Assembly: GCA_022575985.1 (NCBI GenBank)
Contig: JAKSXM010000272.1
Location: forward strand, 248,001-312,000
Direction: 5' to 3'
Origin: Anagrus nilaparvatae
Lineage: Eukaryota; Arthropoda; Insecta; Hymenoptera; Mymaridae
DNA: 64,000 nucleotides
The stretch's first letter is position 1, and every line of letters begins with the position of its first letter. The notes below the pieces were generated by a model. That model had not been told where the DNA came from. It did not search any database and worked only from the letters and a program-made list of their open reading frames with translations. The position numbers were made by a program, and so were the translations under genes. Below are positions 43,250-55,859 of this stretch, in pieces.

Positions 43250-45756
43250 AAGTGCTATGAGCAAAATTAGATAAAACAAAAAAAATATTTTCAAAATTGT
43301 TGGATAGATTGAAATTAAGAAAAAATTTCTTGATAGTGAGAGATCAAAATTTATTTAACAAGATTAAAATCTTTTCCATGTATAAAGACTTAACCAATAT
43401 CTAGCAAAAGATGAATAATATAATAGAAAAACCGAAAAAATTAAACTAATAATAAGAAATATGGAACCTTATAATTAATAAATAAATTAATTTTTATCAA
43501 GAAACAAAATAAAACTAAAAAAAAAAAAAACACTAATAAATAAGACGGACACATATACGCTAATATAACAAGTTCGATTAGTCCAAGTAGAATTTCGTAT
43601 TTTTCAGATTTAAAAAAAAAATGTAAGATCAATTCGAATACGAATAACTTGCAGGAGAGACTTAAATAAACAAATATATAATTATAGACCTTACTTAAAT
43701 TACAAAAAAGTAGCATTAATTTTCCTGATAATCTAATAATCACAATCTTCAACGATGCAATCCAACGCTGGTATCAACACAAGATTTTGCTTAGCCCCCT
43801 CAACATGTTGATTCTTCGTAATTAGCTTATAATGGAAATTTCAGGAAAATTTATATTTTTCCTAAGCGAAATTTTATATTTTTAGGACTGCGAAAATATA
43901 TAGAAAAACTCTATAACAAATTTATACGTTCTAAATACTGTTCAGATACACTTCAAATAAAAGCATGGTTTTAATAAAAATAGATTATTATTAGGAATCT
44001 AAAAACTGAAATAACAAGGATCCTACAAAATTTTAAGTCTCTATTTACACTTATTCGAGACTGCGAAAATGTACAAAAAAATTTACAAAAAAATAAACGA
44101 AAAATATCTGCCTTTTTCCTAAATAGTAGCACGAGCATATAATATAATATTTTTACTTACGCTCCATAACAGGCTTATTCTACAACGAATTTCTTAAACT
44201 TAAAATCAATTTTTTTTTAGGACCAAAAAGAAAATCCGAATTCAAAATGATATTTTTAGATCTGCAAAACGGTAAAGAACAGTTTAAGTACACTTTGGGT
44301 TCTAAAAATACTGTTAAACACCTTATTCCACGAATAGGTCTATTGAGAAAACTACAAAATTACGATAACTTTAAAACTAATTTTCGGGAAAACTGAAAGA
44401 AATGGAAAATCGCTAATGCACATTTTTAGAACTGCGAAATGGTATAGAATAAATTCATTATATAATTATTCGAAAGAAAAAACGTTGTAAATGCCCAGAT
44501 AGGCGCAGCAGCCTTTAAATTTTTACGGATATATAAGAACAAGACGCAACAGACCTTACGCTGTAGGGAAATACTTTAAATTTTATTATTTTTCCTTCTT
44601 CAAAAATGAGACTAAACTTAAGATTCGAGAAAATGCCTGTGAAAGCGTGAAAATAATAAGATGATAAATATTCGACTTGTTATTAAAAAAAAAACAATGG
44701 AGTCTATACTTCAATAGCGATCAGGTTTTTTTTGTTACCCAAAAAGATTTTTTAATTAAATAAATTTTTTCCCCGCTAATAAATTTATCGATATAAATAA
44801 TAAACATAATGTTATTGCGAAATAAATAGAAGGCGCGGAAAAATAAATAATAATAATATAACACTTAATGAATTTTCAATAACTTTTCCTTGAGTTACGA
44901 AATCATGTAAACTAAGGACGAATTAAAAGAAAAATATAGGATTATTATAAATTAAGATAAAAAAGATCAAACCTTTTTGCATATAATAAAATAATAAAAT
45001 TATCGGTTATAAAATTAAGAATAAATATGAAATTATCGTTAGTACGAATTAAGATAAGAAATATCATTTTTTATTCCTTACGCATAAATTTAACTTGTAT
45101 AAATCATTTAGAATATTAAGGGATAAATATGAAACTATCAATAATAAGAAAAAAATAAATGCTAAATAAGCAGTTTAATTATTATTATAAGAATTTGAAC
45201 AATGTATATTAATCTGGTAGGTATCAAATAATTAAACGCATAAATATAATATTAAATATCAAATATAAAATTTGATAAAGAATTTTCGTATCGTCTAGAC
45301 TTATTTAACTTATGGAATATATAAGATACAAATTATGAATAATTACTTAGAATAAAAACTGCTGATATATAAGATCACTAATTTGATATGTATACCTTTG
45401 ATTTCTCTTATAATTTCTATATACATGTAACTAAATATTTTTTTTTCTAATTGAATTAGCATTAATTTTTTAATAAGTATTAAATTTTAATAAACATTAA
45501 GAAGCATTAATTTTTTTTCATTTTCTTCTCTTTTTATATATATTAGAAAGAGATAGAATTAGATGATCTTTAATTTAGAATACAAAACAATTATACGATT
45601 TTATAAGGAAGGAGAAGGAGAAATTTTTTTTAACGTCAATGGTTAAGCCAAGGATACGGGGCAGAGTAATTATATTCAAATCATAATTTTACCTTTTTAC
45701 TGAGAATAATAACGAGAATGATTTTGAAAATGAAAACGACTAGTTTATAACTATAT
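43250..45756 (+). other. Element interior without visible pol
   Basis: 2.5 kb between the gag-like frame and the polypurine tract. No protease, reverse transcriptase, RNase H or integrase motif is visible in any frame. Between about 43860 and 44480 the phrase ACTGCGAAA with flanking TTTTTAGGA recurs three or four times at irregular intervals, an old degenerate tandem repeat. Confidence 0.45.
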
Positions 45757-45771
45757 TCCCAGAGGGGGAGG
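45757..45771 (+). promoter_or_regulatory. Polypurine tract of the LTR element
   Basis: TCCCAGAGGGGGAGG differs at one base from TCCCAGAGAGGGAGG, the polypurine tract that abuts the LTR start in the fragment at 57461-57475 (minus strand). Here it is followed by TATTTACCCCCC and not by TGTACC, so the 3' LTR has been lost or replaced. It may also be an internal tract. Confidence 0.55.
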
Positions 45772-47342
45772 TATTTACCCCCCTATTTATATTTTTATAA
45801 TAAAATTTATCTAAGTATATTAATGATGGGTAAAATGGACGAAACTAGTTTAATTAAATTCTATCTTTTCGCGCAACGATTTTTTTTCCTTCTCTACGTG
45901 TTACAATATGATGGGGTAATAATATTTTTTTTACGGCAATAGAATCGATGAATTGATAAAAATAAAAAATATAAGAAAGAATAAAAATGAATACATGTGT
46001 TGCCCCCCACCCTTATGTTCTCTCGAAGCAATGCCTTTTCTGTGCAATAAATAATGTAAATTTTTTTTCTTATGCAGTAAAAACAATATATAACTTACAA
46101 ATAAAAATAAAGAGCCTATTAAGACCCTTTGGGTTTCCTAATTTTTTCTCACTTCTCTTATTTTTTTTCTTTCTGAAAATTTCCGAGTTACCTTAGTTTA
46201 GTTAGAGGATATGTATATATCAATATATACGAACAGACATTCAAAAATCATATGCTGAACAACAAAAAGAGCAAATAACGCATTAAAAAGGATGTAATTA
46301 GGAAAACAAAATCATGACAACAAAAATTTAATACATACTAAATCAGTCTATAAGCAAATCTTTTTCCCTCTAAGTTTTGTAAAGGACTACGAAACATCAT
46401 TAAGGGATCAAGATAAACAGCATAAGAGATGAGAAATTTTCTAAGATAACAAAATACTCCGAAGTTTACAAACTGAAAAAAATGTAAATTTTAACAAAAA
46501 ATAATAATAATCTAAAATATTTTTTTTGGAATAATTAACACGAAATTATTACTCATCTATGTGTCACGAAAAGTAGTTTCCTTAATTTTTTTTTTCGTTA
46601 AAAAGGCATAAACATAGACAATATCTTCGTTTTAAATAACACTTTTAAGTATACCGAAGCAAAAAAAAAGATAACAAAAAAAGTCAAAAAAATTCAAAAC
46701 ATCTGCAAATATTATACATATCTAATACATACAAACATAGGAGAAACATGCGGAAGTAAAAGAAAAAAGTAAGAGAGAAGTGAAGGAAGATAACGCGAAG
46801 GGTGTAATATAAGTTTAGAATAGTTTTTATACATACATGTAAAAAACGTATAATTCATGTATAATATAGGAACAATCTAAAAGGCTATAAGATAAAAAAA
46901 AAGATTTATACTCGCTTAACAAAAAAAAAATTCTAAATATATAAAAAAAAATTCTACAAAATAATCTGTTAATAATAACAAAATGTTGGATTCGAGAGAG
47001 TGTGAGGAGGAATGGTGATAGTTGTTTTTTTTTTATGATGAAATATTTTAATGCATAATGTAGACTTTTGAAAAATGTTTTACACCCCGTCATATCATAT
47101 AAGAAAAATACAAAATAAAATAGCAAAAAATTATAATATTATTAATAATTATAATACCTTTTTTAAAAATAAATAAAACTATATTCTTTTAACTACCTTT
47201 CATTTACCCATTTTTTTTTTAAATTATTCTACATGTTTATTTTTCCTTTTTATTCCTCTGCGTATTTCAGTCCCTCTACCAATTATAAGATTTGAATGTA
47301 AAAATCTAATCTGAATCCTCATCTTTACTATTACTGATTGTA
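45772..47342. other. AT-rich gap before the giant foldback
   Basis: No gene found. Short open frames (45987-46196 plus, 46827-47126 minus) are low-complexity and domain-free. Confidence 0.5.
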
Positions 47343-47699
47343 CCCACTCCGCATCGACACAGGAATTTTAGAGGGCTAAACTAGAAATAAGGTCTATTTC
47401 CGTGTTAGAAACTCGATATTACTATCTTTCCTTTTTTAAAACTAGAAATAAAGCAATTTCTGTTTTACGATATAGAAACGGCTTATTTCTTGGTTTTAAA
47501 ACAAGAAATTAAGTGTTCGAAAAGAAAAGCAAATAGATATAAATAGTCGTTTCTGTTTTATGAAACATAAATTTATTAATTTCTGGTTTTCAAACTAGGA
47601 ATCAGATATTAGAAAATATGTGTGATACAATTTCTTGTTTCAAAACAAGAAAAATTTTTATTTTTTGAAAAAAGTTAAACAATTATTTTTGGATGTATT

Positions 47700-49440
47700 T
47701 ACAGGGTTTTTTGGGTGCGCTGAGCTCAAATTTAATAATAAAAATTAAAAATCGGAACCAATGACCCTGAAACCGCAAAATTCGGTAAAAAAGTATGATT
47801 TTTAAAACTCAAAAAAAAGTTTTTTGTTACATGGCTTTCGGGGTTACGAATTATGCTAATCCCGAATTCCTCAGCCAAAATTGAATTAATGTAACCCAAA
47901 ACCGTAAAATACGGTAAAAATATTATTTTTTATAATTTTAATGGAATATTTTTGACTGCGGTACTTAGGGTCTTGGATTATCCTAAAACCGGATGTCTCG
48001 GCCAAATTTGGAGAAAAATGAATCCCGAATACTTAAAATTCTGTATGAATATATTTATTTAAATATTTATATTGTTAATTCTTTTTTACTGCGGTTCTTG
48101 AGAGTTAGATTAAATTGAATTCAAAATTCTCAAAAAAGTGATCAAATTTTAAAGGATGGACCTAGAAGCCGGAAAATTCGGTTAAATTATTTTTTCTGAA
48201 AAAGTTTTGGTAAACTATTTGTTGGATAATTGATGGATAATATGGATGATATGGTGATGGAACTGGTAAAACTAATTATAACACAAAGTATTTGTGTAAC
48301 TCTTTATTAACAATGCGAAGCGTATAGCTTGCCATCATAACGAACACTAAATATAAAAAGGGAGAATATATACAAAAAAGGGAGGGGAGATCTCCTACAC
48401 ACACATACCATATAATACATTATAATACATACATTTACATAACACTATTGATAATGTTTTGATAAACTTTTTCTTGACTTCGGTGCGAATGATCGTAATG
48501 ATCGTAATAAATTGTTTGCATAACAACCGTCAAATTCGGTAAAAATATTATTATTTAAAATTTTAATGGATTATTTTACTGCAGTACTTAAGGTCTTAGA
48601 TCAGTCTTAAACCGACTTTCTCGTCAAAGTTTTAAAATAATAGATCACGAAACCGTGAAATTCGGTAAAAATACATTTACTTTAAAAAATGTTTGTTAAT
48701 TATTTTTGACTGCGGTACTTGGGGATTGAGAGTAAATTGAATTTAAATTTTGAAACAATAAATCAATCTTTAGATCAAGTTTTAAATAATGGACCTAAAA
48801 ATAGGAAAATTTGGTAAAAATAAAATTATCTGAAAAAGTTTTGATGAATTTTTTTTTGACTACGGTACGAATTAAGAACCCGAAATTCTTGAACAAATTA
48901 CCGAATTCTGAATCATTAACCTAACAACCGTGAAATTCGGTAAACATATTATTATTTAAAATTTTAATAGATTATTTTAGACTGCGCTACTTAAGATGTT
49001 AGAGCATACTTAAACCGAATTTCCCAGAAAAATTATAAAATAAGAGATCCCGAAACCGTAAAATTCGGTAAAAATATATTTGCTTTAAATAATTTTTTTT
49101 AATTATTTTTGACTGCGGTACTTGGGGATTTAGACTAAACTAAAATTCAAATTTCTGAAACTTTAAATCAATCTTTTGATTAAATTTAAATCACGGACCT
49201 AGAAATCAGAAAATTCGGTAAATATAATATTATCTAAAAAAGTCTTGATTAATTTTTCTTTACTACGGTACGAATGAAGAACCCGAAATTCTTGAACAGT
49301 TTACTGAAATTTTTTATCATTAGAAAAATTAATAACTGAAAAATTCAATAAAAATCTAAAAAATCTAAAAAATCAGCATTCTTATATCAAATTAATAAGT
49401 TTCTAATAATGGGTTCCATAAAATGTTATAGTTTTTATAC
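47700..49440 (+). repeat. Middle zone of the left arm: CGGTA/TTCGGTAAAAA units
   Basis: Degenerate units of about 180-240 bp. Each pairs CCGTAAAATTCGGTAAAAAT with GACTGCGGTACTTGGGGAT. The same units occur inverted at 53200-54500 and direct at 61230-62680, which lets the order be followed copy by copy. Confidence 0.75.
48220..48444 (-). mobile_element. Solo LTR with 5-bp target duplication
   Basis: A 225-bp insert starts TGTTGGATAATTG, ends TTACATAACA, and is flanked by CTATT on both sides (48215-48219 and 48445-48449). The matching place in the second foldback copy (about 61700) lacks it. Read on the minus strand it has a TATA-like segment, then AATAAA (complement of 48303-48308), and ends ATCCAACA. 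Terminal TGTT...AACA and a 5-bp duplication fit a Copia-type LTR left after recombination between the two LTRs. Confidence 0.85.
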
Positions 49441-49469
49441 CATTCATTTTTAATCTATACTATACGTTC

Positions 49470-50730
49470 AGCCTTAAATCCAAATAACCTAAGGAGGTCG
49501 TATAAAAATAATACTTTGAGCCTTAAACCCACATAACCTAAGAAAGTGGTTTATAATAAAAAAACGACACGTCAATCATTACACTAACATAACCTAATAA
49601 GAAGTCTATAATAAAGAAACGACACGTCAAGCATTACACTAAAATAATCTAAACCTTACACTAAGATAACCTAAGGAAGTGGTCTATAAAAAAGGAATGA
49701 AACATGAAACCTTACAATAATGTAACCTAACGAAAGAGACTATAATAAAAAACGAAACGTCAAGCCTTACACTAACATAACCGAAGGTAGCATGATATAA
49801 TAAAATAACGACACGTCAAGACTTACACTAACATAACCTAAGAAAGTAGGATATAATAAAATCACGACACGTCAAGCCTTACACTAGCGTGACCTGAGGA
49901 AGTAGACTATAATAAAAAACAACACGTTAAGCCTTACATTAGTGTGACCTAAGGAAGTATTCTATAAGGTAAAAACGACACGTCAAGCCTTACACTAAAA
50001 TAATCTAAAGAAGGATCTAAAATAATCTAAAGGAAGTATTCTATAAGGAAAAAACGACACGTCAAGCCTTACACTAAAATAATCTAAAGAAGTAGACTGT
50101 AATGATAAACAACACATTAAGCCTTACACTAGCGTGACCTAAGGAAGTATACTATAAGAAAAAAACGACACGTCAAGCCTTACACTAAAATAACCTAAGG
50201 AAGTAGACTGTAATGATAAACAACACGTTAAGCCTTACACTAGCGTGACCTAAGGAAGTATTCTTTAAGAAAAAAACGACACGTCAAGCCTTACTCTAAA
50301 ATAACCTAAGGAAGTAGACTGTAATGATAAACAGCACGTTAAGCCTTACACTAGCGTGACCTAAGGAAGTATTCTATAAGAAAAAAACGACACGTCAAGC
50401 CTTACACTAACATAACCTAAGGAAGTAGAGTATAATAAAAAACAACACGTTAAGCCTTACACTAGCGTGACCTAAGGAACTATTCCATAGGAAAAAAACG
50501 ACACGTTAAACCTAACACTAACATAACCAAAGGTAGTGGTCTATAAAAAAGAAATGAAATGTCAAGCCTTACACTAAAATAATCTAAGGAAGTAGGTTGG
50601 AATAAATAATGGCACGTTAAACCTTACACCAGCGTGACCTAAGGAAGTATTCTATAAGAAAAAAACGACACGTCAAGCCTTAGACTAAAATAACCTAAGG
50701 AAGTAGAGTGTATTGAAAAACAACGTATTA
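49470..50730 (+). repeat. Inner zone of the left arm: 65-bp satellite
   Basis: About nineteen units of about 65 bp. Two types alternate: GACACGTCAAGCCTTACAC with AAATAACCTAAGG, and AACACGTTAAGCCTTACAC with TAGCGTGACCTAAGG. This gives a dimer of about 130 bp between about 50040 and 50450. The alternation implies amplification as a dimer. No coding potential. Confidence 0.8.
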
Positions 50731-51354
50731 ACCGATTAGCGCCGGCGCGAACATGCCACTGGTGCGTGGATTTTCACTTAGAAAACAGGTAAAAAAATGT
50801 TTTTTTGAAACTTACAGTTTTCCTTTATTAAAAAGGCTTTACAAGATTCTGGGGTCAGATTTTTAATATTATTGACCGTTAATTAAATATGGCGGCTCAA
50901 AAAAGATAAAAATTCGATTATTGATATACGGTTTTAAATTGTAATTTTTTTTCAAGTTTAGAAAGACTAAATAAATTATATTTTTATATTGTTTATGTTT
51001 TCTTTTAGTAGAAATTAAAAAAAAAATTCAAGATAGCGGATTTAGCAAATGATTATAATTCTGACGAGAATTCTGATAAATACTCCAGTCAAATTGCGTA
51101 GAGTTAGTTGACGGTTAGTTACTGGCCGGCATAAGCTTTGGTCTATTATAGGTTTTTTTGGTCGCTGATCACAAATTTCGGCGTATTTTCTGGGAGATAT
51201 TAGAGAAACGCCCTTAAATTTGCAAAAACTACCCTTTAAAACGGAGTATATTTTATGTATTTGCACTTTGAGTGATAGGTCCGTATGGGTTTTTTGGGTC
51301 GCTGATCAATACCGGGGACTTTTTTTGGATAAATTATTATTTTCTCATCTTATA
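50731..51354. other. Centre of the giant foldback
   Basis: About 620 bases present once between the arms. It contains a GC-rich spot (AGCGCCGGCGCGAACATGCC at about 50738), one ATATGGCGGCTC and one CAAGATAGCGGATT string that echo the YY1-like core of the smaller foldback, and two GGTCGCTGATCA copies (51161 and 51299). A 74-codon minus frame (51042-51266) matches nothing I know. Confidence 0.6.
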
Positions 51355-53140
51355 ATTCCTTAGGTTACGCTAGTGTAAGGTTTGACCTGTCGTTTTTTTA
51401 TTATAGCCTACTTCTTTAGGTGATGTTAGTGTAATGCTTGACGTGTCGTTTTTTTCTTATAGAATACTTCTTTAGGTAACGCTAGAATAAGGCTTAACGC
51501 GTTGTTTTTTGTTATAGTCTACTTCCTTAGGTTATGTTAGTGTAAGTCTTAAAGTGTCGTTTATTTATTATATAGTAATTCCTTAGGTTATGTTAGTGTA
51601 AGGCTTGACGTGTCGTTATTTTATTATATCCTACTGCCTTAGGTTATGTTAGTGTAAGGTTTGACGTTTCATTTTTAACATGGAACATTTTTGTAGGCAG
51701 GGGGTACTTCAGAACTTGAAAATTAAGGGAGGTGGTTAAATTTGACCTATTTAAGGGGAGGGGGGTCAAATGAGACTTAGAATAATTAGGATGGTTTAAA
51801 TAATTAAGATAATAGAGGTTTATGGACTTAGAATAATATCGATTTAGGGACTATGAAGAATTCAGGTTTAGGGTATTAAAATAATTTGGATTTAAAATCT
51901 TAACAGTTAGTAAAGTGATAATTACAAATTATAAAATTAGAAAATTGTTTTGCAATGTTGAGTACCATTTTTATTATACCTTGTCCTCAGCCAGAAGTAA
52001 ACATGTTCTATGCATTTAGGTTGTATTTACACAAACTGGTTAAAAGTTTTTATAATCTACTTCCTCAGGTTATTTTAGTGTAACGCTTGTCGTGTCATTT
52101 TTTTCTTATAGAATACTTCCTTAGGTCACACTAGTGTAAGGCTTAACGTGTTGTTTTTTATTATAGTCTAATTCCTTAGGTTATGTTAGTGTAACGCTTA
52201 AAATGCCGTTATTTTATTCTATCCTACTTCCTTAGGTTATTTTAGTGTAAGGCTTAACGTTTCATTTCTTTTTTATAGACCACGACCTAAGGTGATGTTA
52301 GTGTTAGGTTTGACGTGTCGTTTTTTAAGATAATCCACTTCCTTAGGTCACGCTAGTGTAAGGCTTAACGTGCCATTATTTTATTCTATCCTACTTCATT
52401 AGGTTATTTTAGTGTAAGGCTTAACGTTTCATTTCTTTTTTATAGACCACCTTAGGTGATGTTAGTGTTAGGTTTGACGTGTCGTTTTTTAATGTAATCT
52501 ACTTCCTTAGGTCACGCTAGTGTAAAGTTTAACCTGTTGTTTTCTTTCTTAGGTTATTTTAGTAAAAGGATTGACGTGTCGCTTTTTTCTTATAGAATAC
52601 TTCCGTAGGTCATGCTAGTGTAAGGCTTAACGTGTTGTTTATCATTACTGTCTACTAAAGTAACTAAAGGTACTAAGGAGTACCTTAGGTTATTTTAGTG
52701 TAAGGCTTGACGTGTCATTTTTTTCTTATAGAATACTTCTTTAGGTCACGCTAGTGTATGGCTTAACGTGTTGTTTTTTGTTATACTCTACTTCCTTAAG
52801 TTATGTTAGTGTAAGGCTTGACGTGACGTGATTTTATTATATCCTACTTCCTTAGGTTATGTTAGTGTAAGGCTTGACGTGTCGTTATTTTATTATATCC
52901 TGCTGTCTTCAGTTATGTTAGTGTAAGGCTTGACGTTTTGTTTTTTATTACAGTCTCTTTCCTTAGGTTACGCGAGTGTAAGGCTTGATGAGTCATTCCT
53001 TTTTTTATTTCCTTAGGTTATGTTAGTGTAAGGTGTAGATGATTTTAGTGTAATGCTTGACGTTTTTCGTTTCTTTAGTATAGACATTCTTAGGTTATTT
53101 GGATGTAAGGCTGAACGTATAGTATAGTTTAAAAATGAAT
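51355..53140 (-). repeat. Inner zone of the right arm: 65-bp satellite with insert
   Basis: Reverse-complement counterpart of 49470-50730. It is interrupted at 51684-52050 by a segment that the left arm lacks: GGAACATTTTTGTAGGCAGG, GTGGTTAAATTTGACC, GGGACTATGAAGAATTCAGG. The same segment is present, inverted, in the copy starting at 60612 (62905-63395). The right arm and that copy are thus more closely related than the two arms of this element. Confidence 0.75.
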
Positions 53141-53199
53141 GGTATAAAAACTATAGCATTTTATGGAACCCGTTATTAGAAACTTATGAATTTTATATA

Positions 53200-54925
53200 A
53201 GAATGCTTGTCTTAACTCCCGAGATTTTTACCGAATTTTTAAGTTATAAAAATAATGTTTTAATAATAAAAAATTTTAGTAATTTGTTCAAGAATTTCGG
53301 GTTCTTCATTCGTACCGTAGTAAAGAAAAATTGATCAAGACTTTTTTAGATAATATTATCTTTACCGAATTTTCCGATTTCTAGGTCCGTGATTTAAATT
53401 TAATCAAAAGATTGATTTTAAGTTTCAGAAATTTGAATTTTAGTTTAGTCTAAATCCCGAAGTACCGCAGCCAAAAATAATTAACAAAAATTATTTAAAG
53501 TAAATATATTTTTACCGAATTTTACGGTGTCTGGATCTCTTATTTTATAATTTTGCTAAGCGATTCGGTTTAAGTATGATCTAATATCCTAAGTACCGCA
53601 GTCTAAAATAATCTATTAAAATTTTAAATATTAATATGTTTACCGAATTTCACGATTGTTAGGTTATTGATTCAGAATTTGTTAATTTGTCCAAGAATTT
53701 CGGGTTCTTAATTCGTACCGTAGTAAAAAAAAAATTTTCAAAACTACTTCAGATCATTTTATTTTTACCGAATTTTACGGTTTCGTGATCTATTATTTTA
53801 AAACTTTGACTACAAATTCGGTTTAAGCCTGATCTACGACTCTAAGTACTGCAGTAAAAAATAATCCATTAAAATTTTAAAAAATAATATTTTTACCGAA
53901 TTTTACGGTTGTTAGGCAAACGATTTAGAATTTGGTAATTTGTCCAAGAATTTCAGGTTTTTCATTCGCACCGCAGTCAAGAAAAAGTTTATCAAAACTT
54001 TTTCAAAAGTTTACTAAAACTTTTTCAGAAAAAATAATTTAACCGAATTTCGCGTCTTCTAGGTCCATCCTTTACAATTTGATCACTTTTTTGAGAAATT
54101 TGAATTCAATTTAATCTAACTCCTCAAGTACCGCAGTAAAAAATAATTAACAAAAAATATTTAAAATAAATATATTCATACAGAATTTTAGGTTTCGGGA
54201 TCCATTTTTTTCAAAATTTGACATCCGATATCCGGCTTTAGGATAATCCAAGACCCTTGGTACCGCAGTCAAAAATATTCCATTAAAATTGTAAAAAATA
54301 ATATTTTTACCGTATTTTACGGTTTTGGGTTACATTAATTCAATTTTGGCTGAGGAATTCGGGATTAGCATAATTCGTAACCCCGAAAGCCATGTAACAA
54401 AAAACTTTTTTTTGAGTTTTAAAAATCATACTTTTTTACCGAATTTTGCGGTTTCAGGGTCATTGGTTCCAATTTTTTAATTTTAATTATTAAATTTGAG
54501 CTCAGCGCACCCAAAACCTCCCGTAAATACATCCAAAAATAATTGTTTAACTTTTTTCAAAAAATAAAAATTTTTCTTGTTTTGAATCAAGAAATTGTAT
54601 CACACATATTTTCTAATATCTGATTCCTAGTATAAAAACCAGAAATTAATAAATTGTTTTATAAAACAGAAACGACTTATTTCTAGTTTTCATTCAAGGA
54701 ATTTATTTGCTTTTCTTTTCGAACATTTAATTTCTTGTTTTAAAACCAAGAATTAAGCCGTTTCTATATCGTAACAGAGAAATTGCTTCTTTTTTAGTTT
54801 TAAACCAAGAAATAAGCCGTTTCTATATCGTAACACAGAAATATAGTAATTTCCAGTTTCTAACAGTGAAATAGACCTTATTTCCAGTTTAGCCCTCCAA
54901 AATTCCTGTGCCGATGCGGAGTGGG
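53200..54925 (-). repeat. Middle and outer zones of the right arm
   Basis: Reverse complement of 47343-49440 without the solo LTR. It ends with AGCCCTCCAAAATTCCTGTG and the CCGATGCGGAGTGGG terminus, flanked by TA. Confidence 0.75.
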
Positions 54926-55859
54926 TATATTTATAATAATTAAAAGAACACGACAGCATTATTAAAGTAGACATACAACAATTGAAATTCGTCAAATAAT
55001 TTAATTTAATTAGTTTAATCTAACTAAATATTACTGAAAAAGCAGTATATCCTTTTTCAAAATACTCTGAGAAATAAAAATAATAAAACACGCATAAAAT
55101 ATTTATTTGCTGGTATTTTTTTGTAATTGTTTTAGTAAAGAGTTGAAATATATAAAGTAGGAGTTTATTTTAATTATTAAGCTATAAAATAATTATGCAA
55201 AAATTCAAAAAAGAATGATTTAAGATAATTATAAGAATTTAAGAGAGTTTTTTTGTTCTATTGTTTTAAGCCACATAAGTTTTTGCTTGTAATTCCAAAA
55301 TATTAATAAATATTCAAGATATAAAGTTATTAATTAAAAAAAAAGCGATTAGAATAAAACACGTAAAAATTGTGGTTTGAAAATTTCAAAAGTCGTAGTA
55401 AATTTTTTTAGGTGTATATAAGAACGTATGATAGTTGTTTTTGGGAAATCTAATTGTAAACCATGTAAAATGCAATGCGGGTATTTTTGAAGAACAGTTT
55501 TCTAAGTAAGAGAGTTTAAAATTTTAGTTGAAAAGCAAAAATTTTTTTGAAATCGTAATTTGATTAAAGTATATACTTGTAGATCAAATGCCCTTTTTAT
55601 AAAAAATTGGGACAAAAAAAGGGGTTTAGTTAAGGTAACGTTTAAACTATAGTAAAACGTGTAGGGCATCTAAAAAAAAAGTATTAATAATAATGATTAA
55701 AAAAAAAAATAATAATATTAGTTATTATAAAGTAACAAAAATAATTAAGTACTAATTTTTAGTAATGTTCGGTCAGTATAATAATTCACATAAATAAGAT
55801 AGTTGATTGAAATTATATGAATAAGAATACAAAAATACGTGGCTTACAAAAGCATATAC
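54926..55859. other. AT-rich gap
   Basis: No gene or repeat that I can support. Confidence 0.5.

Larger units (their letters stand above)
47343..54925. mobile_element. 7.6 kb giant foldback element with satellite arms
   Basis: The left end CCCACTCCGCATCGACACAG (47343) reappears in reverse complement at 54925 (one base different), each flanked by TA (47341-47342 and 54926-54927). The arms match each other in reverse complement in three ordered zones: a zone of AACAAGAAAT/TTTCTGTTTTA phrases (about 350 bp), a zone of AAATTCGGTAAAAA/GACTGCGGTACTT units (about 1.7 kb), and a zone of about 65-bp units (GACACGTCAAGCCTTACAC). Without later insertions the arms are both about 3.2 kb, around a centre of about 620 bp. 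No transposase frame is present. A second copy begins at 60612. Confidence 0.85.

Noticed and set aside
51042..51266. Small gene in the centre of the giant foldback
   Set aside because: A 74-codon frame with no recognisable domain, and only one copy of the centre is available for comparison.
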